Origin: Mesobacillus harenae
GTDB taxonomy: Bacteria > Bacillota > Bacilli > Bacillales > Cytobacillaceae
DNA length: 64,000 nucleotides
Assembly (NCBI RefSeq): GCF_013343715.1
Contig: NZ_JABUNR010000010.1
Span: 1-64,000 of the forward strand
Reading direction: 5' to 3'
A model generated the notes under the pieces. The model did not search any database and was not told the origin of the DNA. It saw only the letters and a list, made by a program, of their open reading frames with translations. Position numbers and translations under genes: made by a program. This document shows positions 35,755 through 44,072 of this stretch, piece after piece; position 1 is the stretch's first letter, and each line of letters begins with the position of its first letter.

Positions 35755-38091
35755 ATGGATCAACTAAGACGATTGCCTGCCGTTCCAGATAAGTTGAAAG
35801 AATGGGAGCAGGAGATAGAAGAGCAGGGTTACATAAAAGATGAGAGCAGCCTGTTAACCTACATCAGGACATTATCAGAGCAAGATGACGCCAGTGAGCT
35901 TTCAAGGCTGCTAACTCTGGCCGCTTTATCACGTTCAGGCAAGTATGGACAGGACTCAGTTGTGCTTGGCTGGATGGAAAAAGCGGTTAGTCTTCATCCG
36001 AAAAACCGTGAGGCTCAGTATTATCTGGCTGAAAACGATTGGAAAACGAAACAGGATTTATTTGGAGATCTAACATTTCCACCTATTCGAGAAACAGATA
36101 ATCGGGCAGCAAAAAAGAAAACTGCTGAACAGTACATTGATATAACCAGGCAGTTTCTCAACCAAGCTGAAGAGAGACTGGACTTAGTTAAGAACCGGAT
36201 AGAAACCCTTAGCTCTGTTACAGGCTCCTCTCACAACCTGAGTTATAAACGACTGGAAGCCATTCTTTCCGAAGCAATTAAACAGGCGGCAGAGCTTTTA
36301 AAAGCCTCGAATGATTATAAGGAATCAATTTCAGGAGTCTTTTACACTTCAACGCATTATGAGGATATGAAGCAGGCAATAACGGAGCTTGGTGTTTTAA
36401 AAGAACAATGGGATTTGCTTTTTCAGCAAGATGAAAAGGCTGAACCAACAGAGTTGGATCCGCTAGAAGAATTGGCGAAAATGATTGGGTTAGATACAGT
36501 CAAACAAAGAGTAAATAAATTTTATCATTTTCTTAAATATCAAAAAGAGCGAAAAAGATTAGGCTATCAAATTAAGGATGAGCTCAGCCTGAATATGATC
36601 TTTACCGGAAATCCTGGTACTGGGAAAACAACGCTCGCAAGGCTTCTGGCAAAAATTTACCACAGTCTTGGCGTCTTGCCGAGAGAAGAGGTTATAGAAG
36701 CAGACCGATCACAGCTTGTTGGCGCATATGTCGGACAAACGGAAGAAAATGTCCGTAAAGCAGTTGAAAGGGCTGTAGGTGGTGTTTTGTTCATCGACGA
36801 AGCCTACAGCTTAAAACGGGAAGGACAAACAGGCAATGATTACGGACAAACCGCAATTGACACGCTAATTTCTTTAATGACTGGCAGTGAATATGGCGGA
36901 AAATTCGCAGTTATTTTAGCAGGTTATCCTGAAGAAATGAGAACCTTCCTTGAAGCGAATCCGGGATTGAGAAGCCGATTTCCTCAGTCAAACCTTATCC
37001 ACCTTCCTGACTACTCCAGTGCAGAGCTTTTGCAAATTGCTGAACAAACAGCATTGGATAATGATTATTTATTAACAGAGGAGGCTAGGCAGGAGTTAGA
37101 TAAGCGGATTGACCGTGAACGGGTCGATGAAACCTTCGGCAACGCAAGGACAGTCAGAAACCTCGTGTTAGAGGCCATTTTTACAAAGGGATCCAAAGAA
37201 TCATCAGAAAATGATATTGTGAAATTTACGCTGCTTGAAAAAGAGGATGTTGAGCTAAAATTCCAAGAGTCAAATGAACATCCCAGTGAACTTCTTCACC
37301 AGCTAATTGGGCTCCAGACTGTAAAAGATGATGTACAAACTCTACTTTCATTTGTTCAGGTTCAACAGATCCGCCATCAGCAAGGATTGCCTGCCGTACC
37401 TATTCAACTGCACGCCGTCTTTACAGGGAACCCTGGGACCGGAAAAACGACCGTGGCCAAAATCTATGCTGAGCTTTTAAAGGATTATGGCATTTTAAAA
37501 AGAGGACATCTCATTGTAGCGAGCCGGGCCGACTTTGTGGCTGGTTATGTTGGACAAACAGCTATCAAAACAAAGAAAAAAATACGTGAAGCTCTTGGCG
37601 GCGTATTGTTTATCGATGAAGCTTATTCACTCCTTGGACAAACACCCGGGGATTTTGGCAGGGAAGTCATTGATACCTTCGTCGACGAAATGACTAGACA
37701 TAATGAAAACCTTGTCGTCATCCTCGCTGGATATCCAGCGCAAATGGAGATGCTGCTGAACAGCAATCCGGGGTTAAAATCGCGATTTAAAAAATTCTTT
37801 GCTTTTCCTGACTATACAGTAGCAGAAATGCTGGAAATCATAACTAATTATGCTGATCGCTATCAGTATAAACTGACAGATGAGGCTGTTCAGTTCCTTC
37901 ACGCTGAGCTAGAAAAAAGGCTGCCTCGCGGAAATGGCCGATTTGCAGCCAACCTTATTGATGAGGCTGTCCAGCTTCAAGCATTTCGGCTCGTTTCCGA
38001 AACCAATTTGCCTGAAGCTTTGGATCAAGCTGCATTTCTAAGAAAAGAAGATATAGAAAAGGCATATATAAAAGTGACAAAAGGGGAGTAA
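35755..38091 (+). CDS. Tandem CbxX/SpoVK-type AAA+ ATPase
   Basis: 778 residues. The N-terminal 260 residues are helical and TPR-like in feel (SLHPKNREAQYYLAENDW) with a long coiled segment. Two CbxX/CfqX-class AAA+ modules follow. The first has Walker A GNPGTGKTT (about 285-293) and Walker B GGVLFIDEAYSL (about 343); the second has Walker A about 558 and Walker B about 615, with sensor/pore segments YVGQTEENVRKA and YVGQTAIKTKKK. Arg fingers appear in GLRSRF and GLKSRF. SpoVK, needed for spore maturation, has one such module; this is a two-module relative in a spore-gene neighbourhood. Start taken at ATG 35755; a GTG at 35746 is an alternative, both with weak ribosome sites. Followed 5 bp later by yneP. 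Confidence 0.85.
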   Translation: MDQLRRLPAVPDKLKEWEQEIEEQGYIKDESSLLTYIRTLSEQDDASELSRLLTLAALSRSGKYGQDSVVLGWMEKAVSLHPKNREAQYYLAENDWKTKQDLFGDLTFPPIRETDNRAAKKKTAEQYIDITRQFLNQAEERLDLVKNRIETLSSVTGSSHNLSYKRLEAILSEAIKQAAELLKASNDYKESISGVFYTSTHYEDMKQAITELGVLKEQWDLLFQQDEKAEPTELDPLEELAKMIGLDTVKQRVNKFYHFLKYQKERKRLGYQIKDELSLNMIFTGNPGTGKTTLARLLAKIYHSLGVLPREEVIEADRSQLVGAYVGQTEENVRKAVERAVGGVLFIDEAYSLKREGQTGNDYGQTAIDTLISLMTGSEYGGKFAVILAGYPEEMRTFLEANPGLRSRFPQSNLIHLPDYSSAELLQIAEQTALDNDYLLTEEARQELDKRIDRERVDETFGNARTVRNLVLEAIFTKGSKESSENDIVKFTLLEKEDVELKFQESNEHPSELLHQLIGLQTVKDDVQTLLSFVQVQQIRHQQGLPAVPIQLHAVFTGNPGTGKTTVAKIYAELLKDYGILKRGHLIVASRADFVAGYVGQTAIKTKKKIREALGGVLFIDEAYSLLGQTPGDFGREVIDTFVDEMTRHNENLVVILAGYPAQMEMLLNSNPGLKSRFKKFFAFPDYTVAEMLEIITNYADRYQYKLTDEAVQFLHAELEKRLPRGNGRFAANLIDEAVQLQAFRLVSETNLPEALDQAAFLRKEDIEKAYIKVTKGE

Positions 38092-38096
38092 TTATA

Positions 38097-38525
38097 ATGA
38101 TTTCATCGAAGAATATTGAAGTCCGCTATGCGGAAACGGATCAAATGGGGGTAGTGTATCACGCTAATTATTTTGTATGGATGGAACTCGGACGCACTCA
38201 GCTAATTGAGGATCTTGGTTTTAACTATGCTGATATGGAGAAAGAAGGAATTATTTCTCCAGTTATCGATATCCAGGCTTCATATAAAAGATCGGTTCGC
38301 TATGGGGAAAAGGCATTCATTAAGACATGGATTGCACAATATGACGGGCTTAGAGTCACTTATGAGTATGAAATTTATAACGGCAGCGGGGAACTCGCAG
38401 TAACAGGTATTTCTAAACATGTATGTGTTAAAAAAGAAAGTTTCAGGCCGATCTCCATCAAAAGAGTTTACCCTGATTGGCATGAGGCATATCTTAACGC
38501 AATGCAGCCATCAAGCGAATCCTAA
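38097..38525 (+). CDS. yneP: Hotdog-fold acyl-CoA thioesterase (YneP-like)
   Basis: 142 residues. VRYAETDQMGVVYHANYFVWMELGRTQLIED is the 4-hydroxybenzoyl-CoA thioesterase/YbgC hotdog signature, with the catalytic Asp in ETDQMGVVYH and the conserved N-Y-W-E helix. It hydrolyses acyl-CoA or acyl-ACP thioesters; the acyl chain is unknown. AAAGGGGAG lies 8 nt before ATG 38097 at the end of the AAA+ gene, so the two are coupled. It corresponds to yneP in the B. subtilis citB-parC order. Confidence 0.9.
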   Translation: MISSKNIEVRYAETDQMGVVYHANYFVWMELGRTQLIEDLGFNYADMEKEGIISPVIDIQASYKRSVRYGEKAFIKTWIAQYDGLRVTYEYEIYNGSGELAVTGISKHVCVKKESFRPISIKRVYPDWHEAYLNAMQPSSES

Positions 38526-38544
38526 GGTTTGGAGGTAGTTTAGT

Positions 38545-38835
38545 ATGGCATTTGGTATAACAAAACAGGAATTGCTGGATTGGAAGAAAAAAATAGATAG
38601 AGGTGAGCTCGCCTTTCTTACTCATTATTGGCTGGACGATCGCTTTCCTGGCTGCAAAACAGTAACAAAGGTAGGGTGCAATGATTTGGATCGCTTGAAA
38701 GCATGGGGTAAGAACTATGGGTTAAGACCTGAATGGATTCACAAAAGGAAAGATGGCTATACCCATTTTGATTTAATTGGCGAGCGCCAGAGGCAGATCT
38801 TAAAACAAGAGGGACTTTTCCATCACATCTGGTAA
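38545..38835 (+). CDS. yneQ: YneQ-like protein
   Basis: 96 residues, soluble. FGITKQELLDWKKKIDRGELAFLTHYWLDDRFPGCKTVTKVGC followed by WGKNYGLRPEWIHKR is the YneQ family, conserved in bacilli at this locus and without known function. The pattern H-Y-W-x-DxR-F-x-x-C is striking and might form a metal or redox site (two Cys, several His). TTTGGAGG precedes ATG 38545 by 8 nt. It is the last gene of the AAA+-yneP-yneQ run and ends at a two-way terminator. Confidence 0.85.
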   Translation: MAFGITKQELLDWKKKIDRGELAFLTHYWLDDRFPGCKTVTKVGCNDLDRLKAWGKNYGLRPEWIHKRKDGYTHFDLIGERQRQILKQEGLFHHIW

Positions 38836-38863
38836 AAAGATGACTTTTCAAAAACAGAACTAT

Positions 38864-38889
38864 AAAAAGCCGCTTTAACGCGGCTTTTT
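38864..38889. terminator. Bidirectional terminator between yneQ and yneR
   Basis: AAAAAGCCGC/GCGGCTTTTT stem with loop TTTAAC between convergent genes. Confidence 0.9.
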
Positions 38890-38895
38890 AATTGA

Positions 38896-39186
38896 TTATT
38901 TACTATAATCAAATTCAGGTTCTTCTCTTTGGGCATTAAAATTTACAGCAAGATCATGGCCATCAAAAAACCATAAATCTTTTTCTTCAATGTAAAAGGT
39001 TATCCCATTTTGTTCCGTTTCAGCCCCAAGATCTTCTGGGATATCTGTTGAAATCCCAAGTGAGAATCCCTTTTGAATGGCACTGTGGCCCCCATAACGG
39101 ACAAAAAACCGTACAAAGCTGCCATCCTGCAAGTTTAATTCTTCCTTATACCAGGCAGCTGCTTCCTTACTAACGTTTATTTGCAT
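38896..39186 (-). CDS. yneR: HesB/YadR-like protein YneR
   Basis: 96 residues. INVSKEAAAWYKEELNLQDGSFVRFFVRYGGHS, a central QKGFSLGISTDIPED and FYIEEKDLWFFDGHDLAVNF give the HesB-like fold. This branch lacks the three Fe-S ligand cysteines of IscA/SufA, so it is not a classical cluster carrier. ATG at 39186 has AAGGGGCTCGACAAC upstream. Interestingly a second HesB-fold protein, with selenocysteine at the corresponding glycine-rich loop, is encoded at 42410-42700. Confidence 0.88.
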   Translation of the reverse strand: MQINVSKEAAAWYKEELNLQDGSFVRFFVRYGGHSAIQKGFSLGISTDIPEDLGAETEQNGITFYIEEKDLWFFDGHDLAVNFNAQREEPEFDYSK

Positions 39187-39385
39187 GTTGTCGAGCCCCT
39201 TCCATGTAAAGCAATGGGTTCATTATAAGGAAAGAAAAAGAGTCTGTCGAATTATCTGCCATAAGCCCGTCTATATAAGCTTTAGCAATCCTGCTTTTCT
39301 CCATACAAGCCATAGTCTGGAATAATTAATTAAGGGAGAGCAGATGATTGTGCATACCACATGTTTTATCCGGAAACAGACGGAG

Positions 39386-39640
39386 AACAGGTAATAACCT
39401 GTTAATACTTTAAAGAAATAATACTCCAACAGGAATGTTGTGTTGGGCTAAAATTGGACAAGAGGAAGAAAAGTCCGCTTCCTGTCAGCGTGAAATAATA
39501 AACAACCTGAAATGTATGTTTCAAACCTGACATTCAGAGGGATAGTCATCTGGAACGGCAGGGAGGCATGTATGTTTTAACAGCTGACCTACGGTAGCCA
39601 TAACCCATTGATGAAGGTCTTATAGAGTGGAAGGACTATC
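39386..39640 (+). ncRNA. Putative structured non-coding RNA or long leader (unassigned)
   Basis: The 614-bp gap between yneR and the next gene has no credible ORF but several helices: AACAGGT/ACCTGTT (39386-39403), CCAACA/TGTTGG (39426-39446), GACA-GGAAG/CTTCC-TGTC (39457-39486), TGAAA/TTTCA (39508-39523) and a long-range GATAGTC (39541-39547) with GACTATC (39634-39640). The last pair encloses GACCT/AGGTC (39586-39590, 39615-39619). G-rich purine loops (AAAAGTCCG, AACGGCAGGGAGG) look like conserved RNA elements. I could not match it to RNase P, tmRNA, 6S, T-box or common riboswitches. Ends are uncertain, and it may be the leader of the small membrane protein at 39801. Confidence 0.4.
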
Positions 39641-39800
39641 AACCAGGTAAAAGATTCCTAACAGGCAGTCTCTAATATTCTTTTTTAGATAAGGTTTTTC
39701 AGACAGTGAACCAGTTGAATATGAGCTTACACACAACAGGACCCTAATAAATTACTGAAAACAGCGATTATCAATAACTGTTACATAAGGAGAGCTAATA

Positions 39801-40061
39801 ATGACAGATAGAAAAGTTTTGAACTTGATTGGTGCCTTTATATTTGGTGGCATAGGGCTAGTTATCCTCCTGCAAATACACCAAGCAAGCTACCGGATTG
39901 AAGCAGGATTATTCTTTTTATTAATCGGGATTGCCTATTATGCGCTTATATGGATTTACCGCAAGAAACACGGTGCGTTTATTCCTTTATTGGCGTTTAT
40001 CGGCCTAATAGCGATTGCACTAGTCTTTCTCCAAGGAGTTCTTTTTGGAGGAGCCCACTAG
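39801..40061 (+). CDS. Small three-helix membrane protein
   Basis: 86 residues, family not recognised. Three hydrophobic helices (about residues 8-24, 33-52, 58-80) are linked by short basic loops (YRKKHG), and the C-terminus is FGGAH. AAGGAGAGC precedes ATG 39801 by 8 nt, supporting translation. It lies directly downstream of the structured intergenic segment, which could act as its leader. Convergent with the CPBP protease gene. Confidence 0.65.
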   Translation: MTDRKVLNLIGAFIFGGIGLVILLQIHQASYRIEAGLFFLLIGIAYYALIWIYRKKHGAFIPLLAFIGLIAIALVFLQGVLFGGAH

Positions 40062-40095
40062 GGAGAAACTTTCAGCACTTTTCTGTAACACCAGC

Positions 40096-40827
40096 CTAAA
40101 TTAAAGGCACTGAAATCAGACCGCTTGCAATCAAACAAGAATCAACCAACATATGTAGAACGATAGGGACTAATAGATTTTTCGTTTTCATGACCAGCAG
40201 CCCATAGAAGATTCCAACGATAGCAAAGCCAAGACAGGCGCTGGCCGAAAAACCGAGCATCAGGAAGGAAGCTCCGTACCCGGCTGCAGAGAAAAAGACA
40301 GCTAGGTGCGGACCGCCTATTTCAGTCATGCGGGTCAGCCAGGCTCCCCTCCACAGCAGTTCTTCGGAAACTGAGTTAACAATTATATAGACAATTAAAA
40401 GCAAAGCTGCTTCTAAGTTAGAGGCGGCCATACTGTATATTGCCATTAATATAAACAGGCTGATCATTAACAGAGAAGCAAAACTGGTTTTTTTGTTTTG
40501 CATACACTCTGGCTTTCCAAAGGAGACGATGGTCCTTTTACTAAACCTCCGCCCAACATAAATCATAAACAAAACAGGCACCAAAAATAACAGTCTGTTT
40601 AAAATAAGGGCAGTACCAGGAGAAGCGATAAAATTCACGATTCTGTCGGCATACAATATTAAAAAAAGACCAAAAAAATAAGCGAGCATTGACCATAAAA
40701 ACAACCGGCTAACTTCCTTGAAAAACGGAATCAGCAGCAACGGAACTAAAACTAGCATAAATAAGAACGTAAAAGCTCCTGCTTGAAACATCAGCAACGC
40801 TGCCATAAATAAACTTAAAAGCCACAT
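40096..40827 (-). CDS. CPBP family intramembrane metalloprotease
   Basis: 243 residues with about eight transmembrane helices. VSEELLWRGAWLTRM is the EExxxR motif 1 of CPBP (CAAX protease and bacteriocin-processing) proteins. Motif 2 is replaced by a helix with SAAGYGASFL, and the late HMLVDSCLI supplies His/Asp. Substrates of bacillar members are mostly unknown. The start is ATG 40827 with GGTGGTGGG upstream; an earlier in-frame ATG at 40857 lacks a site. Confidence 0.8.
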   Translation of the reverse strand: MWLLSLFMAALLMFQAGAFTFLFMLVLVPLLLIPFFKEVSRLFLWSMLAYFFGLFLILYADRIVNFIASPGTALILNRLLFLVPVLFMIYVGRRFSKRTIVSFGKPECMQNKKTSFASLLMISLFILMAIYSMAASNLEAALLLIVYIIVNSVSEELLWRGAWLTRMTEIGGPHLAVFFSAAGYGASFLMLGFSASACLGFAIVGIFYGLLVMKTKNLLVPIVLHMLVDSCLIASGLISVPLI

Positions 40828-40912
40828 ATACCCACCACCACATTCCTGTAAATCCAAAACAATTCCTTCTCTGCGATTTTACCATTCGATTTCCTTTGAC
40901 TCTACATTCCAG

Positions 40913-40947
40913 GAGAAAAAACAGCAGGATACCTATGCATCCTGCTG
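40913..40947 (-). terminator. Terminator after capA-like gene
   Basis: On the minus strand AGCAGGAT/ATCCTGCT (extended by C-G pairs) with loop GCATAGGT is followed by T6. Confidence 0.8.
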
Positions 40948-40957
40948 GCTAAATCGA

Positions 40958-42133
40958 TTATTTTATAAATTGAAATACGTGAGAGACCGTCTCTGTGTAT
41001 TTAGCCTCAGCATTTTCCAGACCATGTTTCCCAGCTTCCAGTAATGGCACCACCCGGTAGTTTCTCTGCCCCTTACTTGCTACAAAGGTCGGATAGAATT
41101 GCGGATTATCTAATTGGATCGTGGTTTCACCATTTGCAGAGTGCTTTGTAATATCAATGGAGGCCATTCCACCGATGTCTTTATAATCCCACATTTGCCC
41201 GGAAAGAAAATTGCCCAGTGAGTAGATAATAAATGTTTTCCTGCCATCGCTATTTGTAATCCAGTCCATTGGCTGCAAAACATGAGGGTGATGTCCAAAG
41301 ATAACATCAACACCTTCCTCCGCCATAAAAGCCGCAAGATCCTGCTGCTGGTTGTCCGGAAAGCGCTGATATTCATTTCCCCAATGAATGCTCATTACAA
41401 CTACATCCGCTACTTGTCGTGCTCTGTGGACCTCCTCTTTTATTTTCTCTTTATCAATCAGGTTGACGAGATAGTCTTTCCCTACGGGGACCGGTATTCC
41501 ATTCGTACCATAGGTGTAGGACAAAAATGCCAGCTTTATTCCATCTTGATTGAGAATTCTTAATCTCTGCTGGTCAGCTGTATCTTTAAAGCTGCCAACA
41601 TAAGGAAGGCCAACTTTATTCCAATAATCAATTGAAGCAAGGGCACCTCTTTCGCCTCTATCTAGAGTATGATTATTGGCGGTTGAAACGATATCAACCC
41701 CTGCGTCTATGATCGCATCTCCAACTTCCTGTGGACTATTGAAAGACGGATAACTTGAAAGACCAATTTCTGTTCCAGCGAGTATCGTTTCTTGATTAGC
41801 AAGCAATATTTCCGGCTGTAAAAGTTCCGGTTTTACCGCTTTAAGCATTGGTTTAAAATCGTATCCATCTGCGATTTCTGCATCTTCGTAAACTCTGTCA
41901 TGAATAAGGATATCTCCAATCGCAGCAAGTGTCATTTTAGCCTCAAACTCTTTACCATTCACGGCTGTGCTTCTGTTCAGATGGTTCTCAATCTGCTGTG
42001 CGTTTACATCACCATCAGCATTAGAAAGATACATTTTCAGCAGCAAATTACCCGATACTAAAAATAATGTTCCAATAACGATTATTCCTATTGTTAACGA
42101 CCTGTTCTTACCAACCGTACTTTTTCTCCTCAT
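40958..42133 (-). CDS. CapA family protein (poly-gamma-glutamate synthesis-type metallophosphoesterase)
   Basis: 391 residues. An N-terminal anchor helix (about residues 10-30) leads to an extracellular CapA/PgsA domain. Motifs: LAAIGDILIHDRVY (first metal Asp), LANQETILAG, VSTANNHTLDRGERG (Asn-His), VMSIHWGNEYQRFP and IFGHHPHVLQPMDW (Gly-His-His-Pro-His). This is the complete dinuclear-metal phosphoesterase pattern. Family members assist poly-gamma-glutamate capsule formation, but no pgsB or pgsC is next to it, so another surface-polymer role is possible. The start is ATG 42133 with AAGGGTG 8 nt upstream. Confidence 0.88.
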   Translation of the reverse strand: MRRKSTVGKNRSLTIGIIVIGTLFLVSGNLLLKMYLSNADGDVNAQQIENHLNRSTAVNGKEFEAKMTLAAIGDILIHDRVYEDAEIADGYDFKPMLKAVKPELLQPEILLANQETILAGTEIGLSSYPSFNSPQEVGDAIIDAGVDIVSTANNHTLDRGERGALASIDYWNKVGLPYVGSFKDTADQQRLRILNQDGIKLAFLSYTYGTNGIPVPVGKDYLVNLIDKEKIKEEVHRARQVADVVVMSIHWGNEYQRFPDNQQQDLAAFMAEEGVDVIFGHHPHVLQPMDWITNSDGRKTFIIYSLGNFLSGQMWDYKDIGGMASIDITKHSANGETTIQLDNPQFYPTFVASKGQRNYRVVPLLEAGKHGLENAEAKYTETVSHVFQFIK

Positions 42134-42272
42134 TAAAATCACCCTTATGTTGTTTTATTGAAACAGCCTTTTTTATTTTCACCAACCTGCAGCTGTTTAT
42201 TTAAACCCATGTTGACAGCCAGTTTTGAAGGACGTTTTATACGTCAAAGTAGAACAACCCTCTTAGAAACCT

Positions 42273-42301
42273 TTTAAATGAGACCTAAGACATACTATAA
42301 T
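42273..42301 (+). promoter_or_regulatory. Candidate sigma-A promoter of the HesB-like selenoprotein gene
   Basis: TTTAAA (42273-42278), 17-bp spacer, perfect TATAAT (42296-42301). About 100 nt of leader precede the start codon at 42410. Confidence 0.6.
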
Positions 42302-42409
42302 ATAGTTGATGAAACTTTTGGGGATAAATTTGAAAACGTTATCTTAAATTTGTTCTCTGATTAAATCTTATCCTGGAATTAGGGTATTAAAAAAAAGAGA
42401 GGTGATTCC

Positions 42410-42700
42410 ATGTTTGCATTAACCGGCAGTGCCACCGAACAACTTGTTGAGGCCGTAAAAAAAGAGCAGAAGGCAGGCCCTGAAAAACTGTATGTCAGGT
42501 TATCAATGGGGATTGGCTGAGGAGGTCCGCAGCTAAAGCTGTCTCTGGAAGAGCAGCCGCTTACAGATGATAAAGTGTATCAATTCGAAGATGTTTCAGT
42601 CGTCATTCATGAACAAGATTATGTTTATTTTGATCATACCAAACTGGATTATGTGAAAGACGTTCTTGGACAAGGACGTTTTCAGCTTATTAAAACTTGA
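42410..42700 (+). CDS. HesB-like selenoprotein (Sec at residue 37)
   Basis: 96 residues when the TGA at 42518-42520 is read as selenocysteine. MFALTGSATEQLVEAVKKEQ, then LYVRLSMGIGUGGPQLKLSL and VVIHEQDYVYFDHTKLDYV give the HesB/IscA-like fold with U in the position of the first ligand cysteine of IscA-type proteins. HesB-like selenoproteins with GxGUGGP were predicted earlier in bacterial genomes. ATG 42410 has GAGAGGTGA 5 nt upstream, a consensus promoter lies upstream and a strong terminator downstream. A SECIS-like hairpin with a bulged U follows the TGA. Function is unknown; redox or Fe-S/metal chemistry is likely by family. Gene callers normally miss it because both halves are short. 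Confidence 0.92.
42538..42557 (+). promoter_or_regulatory. Bacterial SECIS-like hairpin in the HesB-like gene
   Basis: GCUG, a bulged U, CUCU, apical GGA, AGAG and CAGC form two 4-bp stems with a single bulged U on the 5' side. The loop begins 27 nt after the Sec UGA. The bulged U and a G at loop position 1 are features of the E. coli fdhF SECIS. Confidence 0.75.
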
Positions 42701-42768
42701 AGAACTGATAGTTTTACAATGAATTTACATGATATAAAGCAACCAAATGGCACTAATTAAAAATAAAA

Positions 42769-42807
42769 AAACCGTTGATTTCTTATAGAAATCTCGGTTC
42801 TTTTTTT
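42769..42807 (+). terminator. Terminator of the HesB-like selenoprotein gene
   Basis: AACCG-TT-GATTTC / GAAATC-T-CGGTT stem with loop TTATA, then C and T7. Confidence 0.85.
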
Positions 42808-42920
42808 GTCTAACTACTGATCTGAACATACTACAATTGAACTATTAGTTACTAATATTATTTATTGTTTTCTGCCCTCGGACCAAACCCCGTTAGGCTA
42901 AGTCCTCCGTTTTATTATTT

Positions 42921-43019
42921 TAGGCCCTGTTAAACTTAAGCTGTTGATTTTCGTTCCAGGCGATCACTTTCACTAATTAACACTGCTAAAAATTAACAGT
43001 GTTCTTTAACAGAGCCTTA
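42921..43019. repeat. Short MITE-like element with terminal inverted repeats
   Basis: 99 bp bounded by TAGGCCCTGTTAAA and TTTAACAGAGCCTTA (TIRs matching at 12 of 14-15). Inside are AACACTG and CAGTGTT inverted copies and the text TTTTCGTTCCAGGCGATC, which resembles GATTTCCGCTACAGCCGCTC in the element at 55807-56035. No ORF. It fills part of the 330-bp gap between the HesB-like gene and the next small gene. Confidence 0.6.
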
Positions 43020-43032
43020 TTTTGAAGAAAAC

Positions 43033-43233
43033 TTATATTTCCTCAAGAAAATTCAATAATTCATTAAAGTTTTTCGTGATTTTTTCTGTTTCCTCATTAA
43101 CACCCTGATTGTCATAACACAAAGTAAACTTAACAATGAACTCATCATCTGCTAAAGTTGAAGAACCACTAGAGACCTCGGTTATAAAAAGATATTCCTT
43201 TGCAGCCGCTTCTTTAACAGGGGCTTTTTGCAT
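43033..43233 (-). CDS. Small hypothetical protein
   Basis: 66 residues, not recognised. The start is ATG 43233 with AAAGGAGG 9 nt upstream; an ATG three codons earlier abuts the ribosome site and is less likely. Sequence: Ala/Lys start (MQKAPVKEAAAKEYLF), then a predicted beta-strand pair (FITEVSS, FIVKFTLCYD) and a C-terminal acidic helix ending NELLNFLEEI. One Cys. It lies beside a MITE-like element and upstream of a histidine kinase gene on the same strand. Confidence 0.6.
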   Translation of the reverse strand: MQKAPVKEAAAKEYLFITEVSSGSSTLADDEFIVKFTLCYDNQGVNEETEKITKNFNELLNFLEEI

Positions 43234-43337
43234 AAACAACATCCTCCTTTAAATCATTTTACCAATTAATAGAAGAGAAGTTAGCTGTTGAGTTTGACAA
43301 TCCATTGAATAATAACAGCTGAGAGCAGGTGGCGGTG

Positions 43338-44072
43338 CTACAAATCACGAACTTGCTCAAAGGGAAGTTCAATTGTAAAAACAGTGCCTAAGTCAGGATT
43401 ACTTACAGCTGAAATCTCGCCCCCATGTTCAGTTACAATTTTTTTACACACGAACAGCCCGATCCCGCTCCCCGGTGCTTTCGTCGTAAAATAGGGGGCA
43501 AATAATTGTCCGGCTATATTTTTGTCAAAACCACTTCCATTATCAGCAATTTTGATAACCGCACAGGCCCCGTTAATCTCCGTATCTATATGAACTTTAC
43601 CATAATACACATTGTCTCCCACAGCTTCACATGCATTCCTTATAATATTGAGCAGCACTTGTTTGAGCTGGTTATAATCGCCCAGGACAATTATGTCGTG
43701 AATCGGTAGAGTGTAAGTCAAAATGATCTTTTGCAAAAGGGCTTCACTTTCATAAAACTTTACCGTATCCCTTATTAGCTTACTGATCGAAACAGGCTTC
43801 CTCTCAAGCTCAAGTTTAGAGCCATCAAGAACTTCCTGAATTAAATCGTTTACTCTATTAATCTCATCCAGCACCACCTCTGCATATTGTTCTTTTCCAA
43901 TTTCATTCAAATGCGGCTGAAGAAGCTGAATAAAACCCTTTATAGCAGTTAGGGGATTGCGAATTTCATGTGCGAGATTTGCGGCCATATTCATTTGTGC
44001 TCTCTTTTGAATGTTAGATTCAGGCTGTGAAGAGGAATTTAGATCAAAACGATTTTCTTCTAAGAATGTCAA
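43338..44072 (-). CDS. Soluble histidine kinase without a sensor domain
   Basis: 244 residues starting at TTG 44072, with AAAGGAGA 10 nt upstream. After a short polar N-terminus comes the HisKA H-box NLAHEIRNPLTAIKGFIQLL (His35), then the HATPase blocks: N-box LKQVLLNIIRNACEA, G1 ADNGSGFD, F-box FAPYFTTK and G2 GSGIGLFVCKKI. It is therefore catalytically complete but has no PAS, GAF or membrane domain. The H-box is of the KinA-E/sporulation kinase type, so it may feed a phosphorelay such as Spo0F. No response regulator is adjacent. Confidence 0.88.
   Translation of the reverse strand: MTFLEENRFDLNSSSQPESNIQKRAQMNMAANLAHEIRNPLTAIKGFIQLLQPHLNEIGKEQYAEVVLDEINRVNDLIQEVLDGSKLELERKPVSISKLIRDTVKFYESEALLQKIILTYTLPIHDIIVLGDYNQLKQVLLNIIRNACEAVGDNVYYGKVHIDTEINGACAVIKIADNGSGFDKNIAGQLFAPYFTTKAPGSGIGLFVCKKIVTEHGGEISAVSNPDLGTVFTIELPFEQVRDL

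Noticed and set aside
39440..39500. Match to RNase P RNA because of AGGAAGAAAAGTCC resembling the GAGGAAAGTCC core
   Set aside because: The downstream conserved blocks of RNase P RNA (such as the ACAGAA and GGCTTA regions) are not found, and the motif is interrupted.
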